Shown: positions 1 through 8,501 of the stretch, piece after piece | Numbering within the stretch: the first letter of the stretch is position 1 | Layout of the letters: each line of letters opens with the position of its first letter | Assembly (NCBI GenBank): GCA_937928665.1 | Contig: CALFVM010000278.1 | Location: forward strand, 1-9,974 | Length of the DNA stretch: 9,974 bases | Direction: 5' to 3' | Origin: an uncultured Candidatus Methylacidiphilales bacterium | GTDB lineage: Bacteria; Verrucomicrobiota; Verrucomicrobiia; Methylacidiphilales; CALFVM01 | Made by a program: the position numbers and the translations under genes | Notes under the pieces: generated by a model | Seen by the model: only the letters and a program-made list of their open reading frames with translations | Database searches by the model: none | Told to the model about the DNA's origin: nothing

Positions 1-108
1 AATAGCACCAAAGGCAACCCCAACGGCCAGCCCCTCAGGGAAATTGTGCAAGGTGATGGCCAGCACCAGCAGAACACTGCGCCGCCAGGTGGTGCGCAGG
101 CCTTCGGC
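1..108 (-). other. Internal fragment of a ZIP-family (GufA-like) metal transporter, fused in frame to the TPR protein
   Basis: The last 36 visible codons of the long minus-strand frame read [18 protein letters not shown] followed by [18 protein letters not shown]. The [14 protein letters not shown] block is the signature of transmembrane helix 4 of bacterial ZIP divalent-cation transporters of the GufA type; its His, Asn and Glu line the metal site in that family. The preceding TTWRR is typical of the cytoplasmic end of that helix. Helices 1-3, normally 100 or more residues, are absent upstream and replaced by TPR sequence. All six Leu codons here are CTG or TTG, whereas the final 100 or so TPR codons use CTC for 14 of 15. 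The rest of the transporter would lie left of the window. Family recognition is firm; whether the join is biological is not. Confidence 0.8.
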
Positions 109-3069
109 GGCCTGTTCGGCTTGGGCTTCGAAGAGGAGATCGACGCGGGTATAATACGTGATGGCCAACTCGCGCGGGTTGGCGGGGGGCTTGCCATCGG
201 TGCGGGCCGCTTCTTTGGGGGAGAGGTTTTTGTCGGCCATGGTTTCGAGGGTTTGGCCGTAGGCGATGAGGGTGCGGGCTTTGACTTCGTTGGAGGCGCG
301 GGGGCTGCGGAGGACGTCGCGCCAGAGTTCAAAGGCTTCTTCGAACTTGCCGTTTCCGGCGAGGCCGAGGCCTTCGCCGTAGGCGGCGTCGAGGATTTTG
401 GGGGAGTTAGGGAATTCGGATTTGAGGCGGCTGAAGAGGGCGGCGGCTTCGGCGACGTTGCCGCGGCCGAGCTGGGCGGCGCCGAGGCCGTAGATGGCGA
501 TGGGGTGGGAGTTTTTGTCGGATTCGAATTCTTTTTGGATGCGGGTGAAGACCTGGAAGGCTTTGTCGAATTCGCGGTTGTCGAGGAGGACTTCGCCGTA
601 GCGTTCGAGATCCTGCCAGGAGGGCTTGGCGTTGGGATCGTCCATCGCCTGGCTGTAGTATTCGATAGCTTGCTGGCGAAGGCCGAGATCGAAGGCGAGG
701 GTGGCGCGGGCGATTTGGATGTTGAGGGCGATTTCGGGAACGCGGGCAGAGCCGGCGAGGCGGGAGAGGAGGTTGATGGCCTGGGCGCGGTCGATCATGC
801 CGGTGTTGACCTGGGCGACGAGGTTTTCAACCATCAGCCGAAGGGCACCTTGAACGGCACGGGGTTCGTCGGTTTGGGTGACGACTTTTTCAAGGTCGGT
901 GAGGCTGGAGGTCATCAGTTCTTTCCAGCGGGCGAGGGGTTCGCCTTCGAGGAGGGCGGGGTTGCCCATATCGCGGGCGAGGCGTTGGCGGATGGTGGCA
1001 GTGCGGTTGAGGGCGAATCCGGCGAAGGAGCGAACGGAGGTGTTTTCAGCGGCGGCGGAGCCTTTGGCTTTGAGGGCCTCGAACTGGGCGAAGACTTTGG
1101 AGTAGGTTTCGAGGGCTGCGGGGAGGTTTTTTTGATCTTCGAGGGCTTTGGCCTGGTCCCAATAGGCAAAGACGGTAAATTCCGAGTCCGGGAATTTGGC
1201 GAAGAGTTCCTCGTGGACTTGGAGCATGGCGGGATAGTCTTTCTGGGCGAGGCGGATTTTCCAGATGCGTTCGATAGCGCGCTGGGCGAGGGGGTGGTTG
1301 GGGAAGGTCTGGAGGAAAGCGCGCGCGGCGGTGACGGCTTCTTCAGGTTTTTGCATCCGTTCGTTCAGGGAGATGAGGGTGAAGGCGGCAGTGGGAGCGA
1401 GGCTGTGATCGGGATAGGTTGTGGCGAAAGAGGCAAAGGCGGAGGCGGCTTCTGGGAACTTGCTGGCGCGCATGAGGAAGGCGGCGGTTTGGTAGGCAGC
1501 GTCCTGTTTGACGTCAGGGGTGCGGGCGGTTTCGCTGAGTTTGCGCATGAGTTCGATGGCTTCGTCGGTGCGATTGACCTGGGCGAGGGCGAGAGCTTGA
1601 TCTTTTTTGGCGCGTTCGATGGTTTCGGGGGGGACGCGGAGTTCGCCTTTTTCGGCGCGGGCGATGAAGTCGGAGTAGCTTTTGATGGCATCATCGGGCT
1701 TACCCATGGAGAGGAAGGTGCGGGCGATCATGCTCGGGATTTGGGGGGCGACCCGGCTGTTGGGGAAGTTTTTGAGGCTTTCTTCGAAGGACTTGAGAGC
1801 TTCGTCGAACCGTTGCTGTTGGAGCATGGCGACGCCGATGGAGAATTCGACGGTTTCGGCGACGGGGTCTTTCGGGAACTCGGCTTTGAATTTGGTGAAG
1901 GCTTCGTTGGCTTTATTGGCCTGGCCTTGGAGGGCGAGGGAGATGATGATTTGCACGTCGATGTTTTTCTTGACCTCGTCGTCGGCGAATTGTTTGGCGT
2001 AACGGAACATGGTGCGGGCTTCGTCAAAGCGTCGTTCGGCCATGAAAGTGTCGCCGATGCGGATGAGGGCACTGACGGCGAGTTCGGGATTGTTTTTGGC
2101 GTCATTGAGTTTGTCACGTTCGCGCTGGAGAGCGCGGGTGAGGGCGTTGCGTTCGGCGGTGTTTTGAGTGGCCTGGATGCGGGCCTGGAGGTTGGCGATG
2201 ATTTGTTCCTGGCTTTGGATGATGGCGTCCTTGCTGCGGATGGAGCGGAACATGGCGCGGGCCTGGTCGAAGCGCTGTTCGTTAAAGTAGAGGTTGGCGA
2301 GTTGGAAGCGGGCTTCGTTGGCGATAGCGAGGTTAGGGCTTTGGGCGAGCTGGGTGTAGATGGCGCGGGCTTTTTGAATGACCTCGTTGGCTTCGTCCTG
2401 TTTGAAGTCGTTGACGAGTGCCTGAGCCTGTTCGGAAAAGACGAAGCCGAGCATGTAATCAATATCGGCGTTGAGGGGGTTGTTGGGATCGCCGGTTCGG
2501 AGAGCTTCGAGGTCGGTCTGGGCCCGGGCAAAGTCGCGCATTTGCACGAAGGAAACGGCCCGGGCGAGGAGGGTATCGCTCTTCAGAGGGGAGTCGGGGA
2601 ACTTTTCGATGAGTTGGTTGAAGGCTTCAACGCTTTTTTTGAGGGTGTCGTTGCGTTCAGCGGGGACGGCTTGGGCACCGGCTTTGGCCTGGTAGGCTTT
2701 GCCAAGGTAGAAGAGGCAATCCGGAACGATATTGTTTTCGCCGGAGTTGAGGTTTTCGACTTTGGTTTGGCTGGCTTTGAGGAGGAGGGGGATGGCCTCG
2801 TCGTATTTTTGGAGGGCGAAGAGGGAGAGTCCGGCGAAGTAGCGGGCGACGTCTGTATTGTCTTCGTCGGGGAACTCTTTGATAAACTGGTTGAATTTGG
2901 CGGCGGCCTCTTGGTAGTTCCCCGCCTGGAAAGCGTCCTGACCCTCTTTCCCAAGGGAAGCGGGGGTTTGGGCGTGGAGGAACGAGCCGGCAAGGCAGAG
3001 CGCGACAAGGGAGAGAGCGAAAGCGCGACTGACGGTACGGGACGAGCGAAGCATAAACGAGTTTGGCAT
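1..3069 (-). CDS. Large exported TPR-repeat protein, open to the left edge, with a ZIP-transporter segment joined in frame at its end
   Basis: The minus-strand frame is open from ATG at 3069 to base 1 (1,023 codons, no stop). ATG at 3054 is an alternative start; neither has a clear Shine-Dalgarno sequence. Residues 1-33 form a signal peptide: arginines, a hydrophobic run ([13 protein letters not shown]), and likely cleavage after LHA before QTP. Export to the periplasm is inferred. Residues 40-985 hold roughly 16 degenerate TPR units, for example [18 protein letters not shown] near 51-68 and [19 protein letters not shown] mid-protein. A polar helical stretch at about 283-327 could be a coiled coil. 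TPR arrays are protein-protein scaffolds; no enzymatic domain is visible, so its partners and role are unknown. From residue 988 the sequence becomes ZIP-transporter-like (separate entry), with different codon usage, so the natural C-terminus of the TPR protein is probably not present here. It is divergent from the acyltransferase/synthetase gene, with a 120 bp gap. Confidence 0.75.
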   Translation of the reverse strand, partial: MPNSFMLRSSRTVSRAFALSLVALCLAGSFLHAQTPASLGKEGQDAFQAGNYQEAAAKFNQFIKEFPDEDNTDVARYFAGLSLFALQKYDEAIPLLLKASQTKVENLNSGENNIVPDCLFYLGKAYQAKAGAQAVPAERNDTLKKSVEAFNQLIEKFPDSPLKSDTLLARAVSFVQMRDFARAQTDLEALRTGDPNNPLNADIDYMLGFVFSEQAQALVNDFKQDEANEVIQKARAIYTQLAQSPNLAIANEARFQLANLYFNEQRFDQARAMFRSIRSKDAIIQSQEQIIANLQARIQATQNTAERNALTRALQRERDKLNDAKNNPELAVSALIRIGDTFMAERRFDEARTMFRYAKQFADDEVKKNIDVQIIISLALQGQANKANEAFTKFKAEFPKDPVAETVEFSIGVAMLQQQRFDEALKSFEESLKNFPNSRVAPQIPSMIARTFLSMGKPDDAIKSYSDFIARAEKGELRVPPETIERAKKDQALALAQVNRTDEAIELMRKLSETARTPDVKQDAAYQTAAFLMRASKFPEAASAFASFATTYPDHSLAPTAAFTLISLNERMQKPEEAVTAARAFLQTFPNHPLAQRAIERIWKIRLAQKDYPAMLQVHEELFAKFPDSEFTVFAYWDQAKALEDQKNLPAALETYSKVFAQFEALKAKGSAAAENTSVRSFAGFALNRTATIRQRLARDMGNPALLEGEPLARWKELMTSSLTDLEKVVTQTDEPRAVQGALRLMVENLVAQVNTGMIDRAQAINLLSRLAGSARVPEIALNIQIARATLAFDLGLRQQAIEYYSQAMDDPNAKPSWQDLERYGEVLLDNREFDKAFQVFTRIQKEFESDKNSHPIAIYGLGAAQLGRGNVAEAAALFSRLKSEFPNSPKILDAAYGEGLGLAGNGKFEEAFELWRDVLRSPRASNEVKARTLIAYGQTLETMADKNLSPKEAARTDGKPPANPRELAITYYTRVDLLFEAQAEQAAEGLRTTWRRSVLLVLAITLHNFPEGLAVGVAFGAI
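97..114. repeat. Perfect 6-bp inverted repeat at the TPR/ZIP junction
   Basis: The sequence reads CAGGCC-TTCGGC-GGCCTG, two perfect 6-bp arms around a 6-base spacer. It lies exactly where the protein changes from TPR to ZIP sequence (codons for Q-A-A-E-G-L). It could fold into a small hairpin. An arm this short in GC-rich DNA can occur by chance, so its importance comes only from its position. Confidence 0.4.
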
Positions 3070-3189
3070 AGCAGTTACGCAAAAAAAGGGAAAAGTGATG
3101 ATTGATGGTGTAAATCGTTCAAGGAAACAGGGCTGGGCGGGTATTTTCTTCTGCTGGCCAAGGGAGTCCCGGGCGGTAGTGTTTAAGGG
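3070..3189. promoter_or_regulatory. Divergent intergenic region between the TPR gene and the acyltransferase/synthetase gene
   Basis: These 120 bases separate two start codons facing away from each other, so promoters for both genes are expected here or just inside the genes. The segment is locally more AT-rich than its flanks, including a run of seven A at 3081-3087. I could not identify a convincing -35/-10 pair, operator or palindrome on either strand, so the regulatory role is inferred from geometry alone. Confidence 0.5.
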
Positions 3190-5415
3190 GTGAGTGCGTT
3201 TTCTGCGGGGACGGGTGTGAGCCGTCTGGATTTGCCGGGGCGTGGGATTCTGGCGGCGTTGGGGCGGTGGGTGTATGAGGTGGAGCCAGTGGGGGCGGAG
3301 GGGTTGCATGGACTGGGGGGTGCGGTGTTGGTCAGCAACCATGTGAGTTATGTGGATGCGCTGGTGTTGCAATTGGCGTGTCCGCGGCCGATTCGGTTCA
3401 TGGTGGATCAATCGAGTTGCCGGGGGTGGTTCAGTCGTTGGTTTACGCGGACGTTTGGGGCGATTCCGCTGGATCTGATGCGGCCCGAGGCGGGGGTGGC
3501 GGCGGCGCAAGAGGCCGTGGAACGTGGGGAGCTGGTGTGTTTGTTTCCAGAAGGGCAGGTGGAGCGGACGGCGACATTGCTGCGGCTGACGGACACCTAT
3601 CGGCGGGTTGCGGAAGGAGTGGGGGCACCGGTGGTTCCGGTCTGGTTGGAGAGTTTGTGGGGATCGATTTTTTCTTACAGTGGATTGAAGTTGTTTTGGA
3701 AATGGCCGCTGCGGGTTCCGTATCGGGCGCAGGTCTGGTTTGGAGAGGCGATTGCGGCGGAGAAGGCGGCACCGGATGTGGTGCGGGAGCGGATTTATGA
3801 TCTGGGGGCGGCGGCGTTTGCGGCACGGACGGAGTTTGGAGAGCACTTGGCCCTTGCGTGTGTGCGGGGGTTATGGCGGAAGCAGTTTGAGTCGGTTGTG
3901 ACGGATGGGTTCCAGGATGGGAAGCAGGTGTCGGGTGGGATGTTGTTGGCGGCGGCATTGGCCTTGGGACGATGGCTGAGGGATCATGTGCCAGAGCGGC
4001 GAGTGGGGATTGTGTTGCCGCCGGGTCTAGGTGCTACGGTGGCGAATTTGGGTTGTGTGCTGGCAGATAAGGTGCCGGTGAACTTGAACTTCACGGCGGG
4101 TCCGGCGGCGGTGCGAGCGTGTCTAGTGAAGGCGGGCATCGCGACGGTGGTGACAGCGGAAGCGGTAGTGGGGAAGGTCGGGCCCGATTTCCCTTGGCCG
4201 GAGAGGCGGCTGGACTTGCCGGGGGTGATGAAGGGCTTGAGCAAGGCGGGGATTTTGGCCTGGCGTGTGTTGTTGTTGGTGTTTCCCCCGAGGGCGTATG
4301 CGCGGGTGATGGGTTTGCCGTTGGACGGGGGCGACCGGGAAGCTGGCTTATTGTTCACGAGCGGAAGTTCTGGGGAGCCGAAGGGGGTGGTGCTGACGCA
4401 CCGGAACTTGTTGGCAAATGTGGAGCAGTGCCGCATGGCGTTACCGAGGGAGGGTTTGGATGTTTTGGTGGGGTGTCTGCCGATTTTTCACAGCTTTGGT
4501 TTCACGGTAACGCTGTGGTGGCCTTTGATTTCGGGGCCGCGGCTGGTGACGTATGTGAGTCCACTGGATACGGGGCGGATTGTGGAGTTGGTGGAGAGGT
4601 ATCGACCGGCACTTCTGTTCACGACGCCAACCTTCTTGCGGGCGTATTTGCGGAAGGCAACGCGGGCGCAGATGGCATCATTGAAGATGATTGTGACAGG
4701 TGCGGAAAAGCTGCCGTCGGCACTGATGGACGAAGTGGAGGCGAAGCTGGGGGTGCCGGTTTGTGAAGGCTATGGGATGACCGAGGGCGCACCGGTGATT
4801 GCGGTGAATCAGTTGGATTTGACAAAGGACGCGGTGGCATTGCCGGGTTTTCCGACGCGGCGGCAGGGGAGTGTCGGGCGGATGGTGCCGGGTTTGGCCG
4901 TGCGGGTGCGGGATCCTGAAAGTGGGGAGGATTTATCGATCTTCAAAACGGGGATGCTCTGGTTTAAGGGGGCGAATATTTTTCCGGGGTATTTAGGGGC
5001 ACCGGAGCAATCGGCGGCGGTGTTGGTGGATGGTTGGTATATGTCGGGGGACATCGGGCGGTTGGATGAGGACGGATTTTTGTATATCGAGGGTCGGTTA
5101 AGCCGTTTCAGCAAGTTGGGTGGGGAAATGGTGCCTCACGGGACGGTGGAGGCGCATTTGCTTGAAGCGTTCGGGGCGGGGCAGGAAGGGCCGTGTTTGG
5201 TGGTGACGGCCTCGCACGATCCGATCAAGGGGGAGGCGCTGGTGGTCTTAACAACGCTGGACTTGGAATGGGCCCAGGTGCGGGATGAGTTGAACCGGCG
5301 TGGTTTGCCGAATCTTTGGGTGCCGCGGGTGATTAAGAAGGTGGAGGCGATTCCGGTTTTGGGCAGTGGAAAGCTGGACCTGAAAGGTTGCGAAAAGCTG
5401 GCTTCCGCAGAGTAA
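3190..5415 (+). CDS. aas: Aas-like bifunctional acyltransferase / acyl-ACP (acyl-CoA) synthetase
   Basis: This 741-residue protein combines an N-terminal PlsC-type 1-acyl-glycerophosphate acyltransferase domain with a C-terminal AMP-forming fatty-acid ligase. The acyltransferase shows the HX4D catalytic motif as H51-D56 (NHVSYVD) and the FPEG substrate-binding motif at 119-122. The ligase shows the ATP-binding loop [10 protein letters not shown] (390-399), GYGMTE (527-532), SGDIG (619-623), [12 protein letters not shown] (635-646) and the C-terminal lysine loop GSGKLDLK (725-732). In E. coli, Aas (719 residues) re-acylates 2-acyl-lysophosphatidylethanolamine at the inner membrane; order and length match. 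The start is GTG at 3190, preceded by TAAGGG, and leaves a normal short lead to the HX4D motif. The lysophospholipid flippase LplT, often adjacent or fused, is not seen. A general 1-acyl-glycerophosphate acyltransferase with an attached acyl-CoA synthetase is possible; substrate specificity is not proven. Confidence 0.85.
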   Translation: MSAFSAGTGVSRLDLPGRGILAALGRWVYEVEPVGAEGLHGLGGAVLVSNHVSYVDALVLQLACPRPIRFMVDQSSCRGWFSRWFTRTFGAIPLDLMRPEAGVAAAQEAVERGELVCLFPEGQVERTATLLRLTDTYRRVAEGVGAPVVPVWLESLWGSIFSYSGLKLFWKWPLRVPYRAQVWFGEAIAAEKAAPDVVRERIYDLGAAAFAARTEFGEHLALACVRGLWRKQFESVVTDGFQDGKQVSGGMLLAAALALGRWLRDHVPERRVGIVLPPGLGATVANLGCVLADKVPVNLNFTAGPAAVRACLVKAGIATVVTAEAVVGKVGPDFPWPERRLDLPGVMKGLSKAGILAWRVLLLVFPPRAYARVMGLPLDGGDREAGLLFTSGSSGEPKGVVLTHRNLLANVEQCRMALPREGLDVLVGCLPIFHSFGFTVTLWWPLISGPRLVTYVSPLDTGRIVELVERYRPALLFTTPTFLRAYLRKATRAQMASLKMIVTGAEKLPSALMDEVEAKLGVPVCEGYGMTEGAPVIAVNQLDLTKDAVALPGFPTRRQGSVGRMVPGLAVRVRDPESGEDLSIFKTGMLWFKGANIFPGYLGAPEQSAAVLVDGWYMSGDIGRLDEDGFLYIEGRLSRFSKLGGEMVPHGTVEAHLLEAFGAGQEGPCLVVTASHDPIKGEALVVLTTLDLEWAQVRDELNRRGLPNLWVPRVIKKVEAIPVLGSGKLDLKGCEKLASAE

Positions 5416-5498
5416 AGGCCTGGGGGATTTTTAGGCAGGCGTGCGGGTTAAAAAAGGCTTGCTGCCGGGAGTGGGTCGTGGTTTTCTTCATCTTCATC

Positions 5499-5573
<75 letters not shown>

Positions 5574-5581
5574 CTTTTCTC

Positions 5582-5606
5582 AAGCCCGCCATGTTGCGGG
5601 TTTTTC
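5582..5606 (+). terminator. Rho-independent terminator after tRNA-Gly
   Basis: The stem CCCGC (5585-5589) pairs with GCGGG (5596-5600) around the loop CATGTT. It is extended by G-T and A-T pairs and followed directly by five T (5601-5605). It lies 10 bases after the tRNA and would end plus-strand transcription before the convergent cydB gene. On the minus strand the hairpin is followed by CTTGAG rather than a T-run, so it is probably not a good terminator for cydAB. Confidence 0.8.
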
Positions 5607-5626
5607 TGTGGGACGCGGGTGAGCGG

Positions 5627-6670
5627 TCAGTAGCTGTGTTCGTCGAGTTTGACTTTACCCCGAAACACCCAGTAGATCGAAACGGTGTAGGCGAGAACCA
5701 GGGGGATCCCGAGAACGGCGACAATGAGCATAATGCCGAGGGTCTTTTGGGAAGAGGCGGCGTTAAGGACGTTGAGGCTGTTTTCGATTTCGGGGACGGA
5801 GTAGACGAGGTTGGGGTGCATGCCGAGTCCGAAGAGTGCCATGAGGGAAACGATGGCGGCGCAGGAGGACAGGAAGGCGAAGAACTCGCGGCCATGGTGC
5901 ATTTCACGGGGGATGTTGGCAATGGCAAGCATGTTGAAAAGGACGAGGAGACCGAGCCAGGGGTGGGTGCGGAAGGGTTCGGCAAGATGGGGAGCGTGGA
6001 GGAGGGTGGCGGCGGTGGCGGTGGCGTAGCAGATGATGAAGAAGATGATGGTGGGGTTGACCCAGCGGCGGGCAAGGGCGTTGAGGCTGCCCTCTGTTTT
6101 CATGATGACGTAGATGGTACCGTGCATCATAAACAGGGCGACGGTGGTGATGCCGATAAGGAGGGCGTAGGGGTGGAGGAGGCCGAGGAAAGGTCCGGAG
6201 TATTCCTGGAAATCGTTGAGGGGGAGTCCCCAGGCGATGTTTCCGATAGCCACTCCGATCAGAAAGGAGCAGGTGATGCTGGAGAGGCAGAAGCTGACGT
6301 CCCAGAATTGTCGCCACCAGCCCATGGGCTGTTTGCTGCGGAATTCAATGGCGACGGCGCGGAAGATGAGGCCAGCGAGGAGGGCCATGAAGGCGAGGTA
6401 GAACCCGGAGAAAACGGTGGCGTAAACGACGGGGAAGGCGGCGAAGAGGGCACCGCCGCCGGTGACGAGCCAGACTTCATTGCCGTCCCAGACGGGGCCG
6501 ATGGAGTTGAGCATGAGACGGCGGTCGGTATCGGTTTTGGTAAAGAGATGCATGGCACCCACGCCGAGGTCGAACCCGTCGAGGATGGCGTAGCCGGTGA
6601 AGAGGATGCCGACGAGGATGAACCAGGTGTGGTTGAGCCAGAAGTCGGGGAGGGCGAGGGCGAGGGTCAT
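5627..6670 (-). CDS. cydB: Cytochrome bd quinol oxidase subunit II
   Basis: A 347-residue polytopic inner-membrane protein, subunit II of cytochrome bd. It pairs with CydA to oxidise quinol and reduce oxygen to water without pumping protons, giving respiration at low oxygen and resistance to some inhibitors. Family motifs visible are [12 protein letters not shown] (27-38), [11 protein letters not shown] (58-68) and [16 protein letters not shown] (79-94). About eight or nine hydrophobic helices follow, and the protein ends in a short charged tail ([12 protein letters not shown]). Its ATG at 6670 overlaps the cydA TGA stop in an ATGA arrangement, so translation is probably coupled. Length is close to other short CydB proteins (E. 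coli 379). No third small subunit (CydX/CbdX) follows it: the next 55 bases lead into the convergent tRNA terminator. Confidence 0.93.
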   Translation of the reverse strand: MTLALALPDFWLNHTWFILVGILFTGYAILDGFDLGVGAMHLFTKTDTDRRLMLNSIGPVWDGNEVWLVTGGGALFAAFPVVYATVFSGFYLAFMALLAGLIFRAVAIEFRSKQPMGWWRQFWDVSFCLSSITCSFLIGVAIGNIAWGLPLNDFQEYSGPFLGLLHPYALLIGITTVALFMMHGTIYVIMKTEGSLNALARRWVNPTIIFFIICYATATAATLLHAPHLAEPFRTHPWLGLLVLFNMLAIANIPREMHHGREFFAFLSSCAAIVSLMALFGLGMHPNLVYSVPEIENSLNVLNAASSQKTLGIMLIVAVLGIPLVLAYTVSIYWVFRGKVKLDEHSY

Positions 6671-8040
6671 GAGGGGAAGGGTCCGACGACTTTAGGGCCG
6701 GTGGGATGGGGGTCTTCAGGGCCTTTTTGGATTTTGTCGTTCATGAGGTAGACGAAGAGGGCGAAGAGAAGGGAGTAGATGAAGATGAAGAGGATGAGGG
6801 AGGAAAGGACGTGGTTGGCGGTGACGGTGCGGGAGAGGCCTTCGGAGGTGCGGAGAAGGTTGTAAACGATCCAGGGTTGGCGGCCCATTTCGGCGGTGAA
6901 CCAGCCGGCTTGGTTGGCGATTTGAGGGGCGAGGACGGAGAAGACGAGAAGGAGGTGGTAGAATTTGATGAGGGGGCGGGAGAGATCGAAAAGCCAGCCG
7001 CGCCACCAGAGGAAGATACCGAGCCAGGCGGTGCCGATAAGGCCCATGCCGATGGCGATCATGAGGTGGTAGAGTTGAAAGACGGGTTGGACGGGGGGCC
7101 AATCGGCACGGTCAAACTGATCGAGGCCGGTGACGGGGGCCTCAATGTCGCCGTGGGCGAGGAAGCTGAGCATGCCGGGGATTTTGAGGCCGTAGGTGAC
7201 GCGGTTTTCGAGGTCGGGCCAGCCCATGATAACCATGGGGGTGCGGGGTTTGGTTTCAAAGACGCCTTCCATGGCGGCCAGTTTGGCGGGCTGGTATTCG
7301 GCGACGAGTTCGGCGGAGCGGCTGCCGGAGTAGAGTTGGAGGAGGGAAGCCACGGCAGCGACGCAGAGGGCGATGCGCATGGAGTTTTGGGCAAACTCGA
7401 TGTGGCGGTTGCGGAGGAGGTAGTAGGCGCTGATGGAGATGACCAGGAAGGCGCCGGCCTGCCAGCAACCGACGAGGACGTGGAAGAGGCGGTCCATGGC
7501 GGAGGGATTGAAGACCATGGCCCAGAAGTCAACGATTTCGGCACGGGCGTTAATGCCCTCGCCGACGACGTGAAAGCCAGCGGGGGTTTGCATCCAGGAG
7601 TTGGCGATGACGATCCAGACGGCGGAGAAGTGGGAGCCGAGCATGACCATGCAGGTGGCAAAGAAATGCATTTTGGGGCCGACCTTGTCCCAGCCGAAGA
7701 GGAGGAGGGCGAGGAATCCGGATTCCAGAAAGAAGGCGAAGATCCCTTCGGCGGCGAGGGCACTGCCGAAGACGTCGCCGACGTAGCGGGAGTAGGTGGC
7801 CCAGTTGGTGCCGAACTCGAACTCGAGGACGATACCACTGGCGACGCCAAGGGCGAAGATGAGCCCGAACATGCGGGTCCAGAACTTGGCCATTTGGCGG
7901 TAGAGGGGGATGCGGGTTTTGAGGTAGATGCCTTCGATAATGACGAGGATGACCCCCAGACCGATGGTCAACGGGGGAAAGAGGTAGTGAAAAGCGGCGG
8001 TAAACGCAAACTGGATGCGGGCGAGGATTTCAACATCCAT
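6667..8040 (-). CDS. cydA: Cytochrome bd quinol oxidase subunit I
   Basis: The heme-carrying subunit of cytochrome bd in the inner membrane, 457 residues. Start is ATG at 8040, giving the standard N-terminus [20 protein letters not shown]. The frame stays open upstream to 8286, but that 82-residue extension is arginine-rich and unrelated to the family. Expected functional residues are present: H18 (heme b595/d side), E98 and E106 ([13 protein letters not shown], proton path and heme d site), H187 and M385 (axial ligands of heme b558, the latter in EMGRQPW), and the quinol-site segment [10 protein letters not shown] (250-259, with K253 and E258). At 457 residues it has the short Q-loop, unlike the 522-residue E. 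coli protein. It is the first gene of the cydAB pair and lies 95 bp downstream of the GIY-YIG gene on the same strand, so it could be co-transcribed with it or have its own promoter. The assembly transporter genes cydDC are not in the window. Confidence 0.96.
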   Translation of the reverse strand: MDVEILARIQFAFTAAFHYLFPPLTIGLGVILVIIEGIYLKTRIPLYRQMAKFWTRMFGLIFALGVASGIVLEFEFGTNWATYSRYVGDVFGSALAAEGIFAFFLESGFLALLLFGWDKVGPKMHFFATCMVMLGSHFSAVWIVIANSWMQTPAGFHVVGEGINARAEIVDFWAMVFNPSAMDRLFHVLVGCWQAGAFLVISISAYYLLRNRHIEFAQNSMRIALCVAAVASLLQLYSGSRSAELVAEYQPAKLAAMEGVFETKPRTPMVIMGWPDLENRVTYGLKIPGMLSFLAHGDIEAPVTGLDQFDRADWPPVQPVFQLYHLMIAIGMGLIGTAWLGIFLWWRGWLFDLSRPLIKFYHLLLVFSVLAPQIANQAGWFTAEMGRQPWIVYNLLRTSEGLSRTVTANHVLSSLILFIFIYSLLFALFVYLMNDKIQKGPEDPHPTGPKVVGPFPS

Positions 8041-8135
8041 GAGGCGGATGTAACACGGGAGGTGAAGCAGGGAAAGCGAAGTTTGCCTGTTCGTGCAATT
8101 TCGGGCTCGCGATGCGGTATGTTGGTGAGGCGGGA

Positions 8136-8474
8136 CTATTTTTGCCAGACGGCGTAACCTTTTCTGCGGAGTTCTTTGGCGAGTGCCCGCTCCCGGAGTT
8201 CGGCGGCTTTCCGTGTGGCGTGGGGAAGTTCGCGGCTGGTGAGGTCGATGTCGAGTCGCAGGTGCAATCTTCGAACGAGCCGACAAGCGACTTTGGAGCG
8301 CGGATCGATGTGTCGTTGGTAGCGTTGTTCGGGAGTGAGACGTGTGGAGCCGACATAGAGGCAGGGTTTTCCTTGGGCGTGGTCTGGGTTGGCGCGCTTG
8401 AATTTATGGACGTGGAGCACTTTTGAGCGGAGCTGGATGACGTAAACGCGGAAGGGCTTGGGGGTCGATGGCAC
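8136..8474 (-). CDS. Small GIY-YIG-domain protein (COG3680-like)
   Basis: A 112-residue protein starting at GTG 8474. The N-terminal strand VYVIQL (10-15) corresponds to the GIY motif and LYVGST (39-44) to YIG. Tyrosines Y11 and Y40 and arginine R51 (EQRYQRH) fit the catalytic pattern of GIY-YIG nucleases, and glutamates E92/E95 lie in the C-terminal helix. The ending KGYAVWQK and the [16 protein letters not shown] block resemble, from memory, a family of small uncharacterised GIY-YIG proteins (COG3680 type). Family members are assumed to cut DNA, but I know of no established function. The protein is highly basic, consistent with nucleic-acid binding. It is divergent from the SDR gene with almost no space between start codons, and upstream of cydAB on the same strand. 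Fold assignment is fairly confident; nuclease activity is inferred. Confidence 0.65.
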   Translation of the reverse strand: MPSTPKPFRVYVIQLRSKVLHVHKFKRANPDHAQGKPCLYVGSTRLTPEQRYQRHIDPRSKVACRLVRRLHLRLDIDLTSRELPHATRKAAELRERALAKELRRKGYAVWQK

Positions 8475-8501
8475 GAGATCTAAACGGTGATAAGTTCAGG
8501 A

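Noticed and set aside
46..3105. Plus-strand open frame of 1,019 codons rich in Gly, Glu, Phe and Val
   Set aside because: It is the antisense of the TPR gene. Composition is what results from reading GCC/CTC/GAA-rich codons backwards, and no domain is recognisable. The minus strand gives a signal peptide and TPR repeats.
5416..5470. Possible terminator hairpin after the acyltransferase/synthetase gene
   Set aside because: Short arms such as GCCT/AGGC and GGCAG/CTGCC can be drawn, but they are imperfect and none is followed by a T-run, so I do not call a terminator before the tRNA.
6000..6035. GGC/GGT trinucleotide-like repeat
   Set aside because: It falls inside cydB and encodes an Ala/Thr-rich membrane helix (ATATAATLL); ordinary coding bias.
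5591..8157. Two long plus-strand open frames (386 and 483 codons) opposite cydB and cydA
   Set aside because: Both are acidic, glycine-rich antisense shadows of clearly recognisable oxidase subunits; the openness follows from strand-biased codon use.
8041..8286. An 82-codon N-terminal extension of cydA
   Set aside because: The extension is arginine/proline-rich, overlaps the GIY-YIG gene in another frame and has no counterpart in CydA proteins. The family N-terminus begins at ATG 8040.
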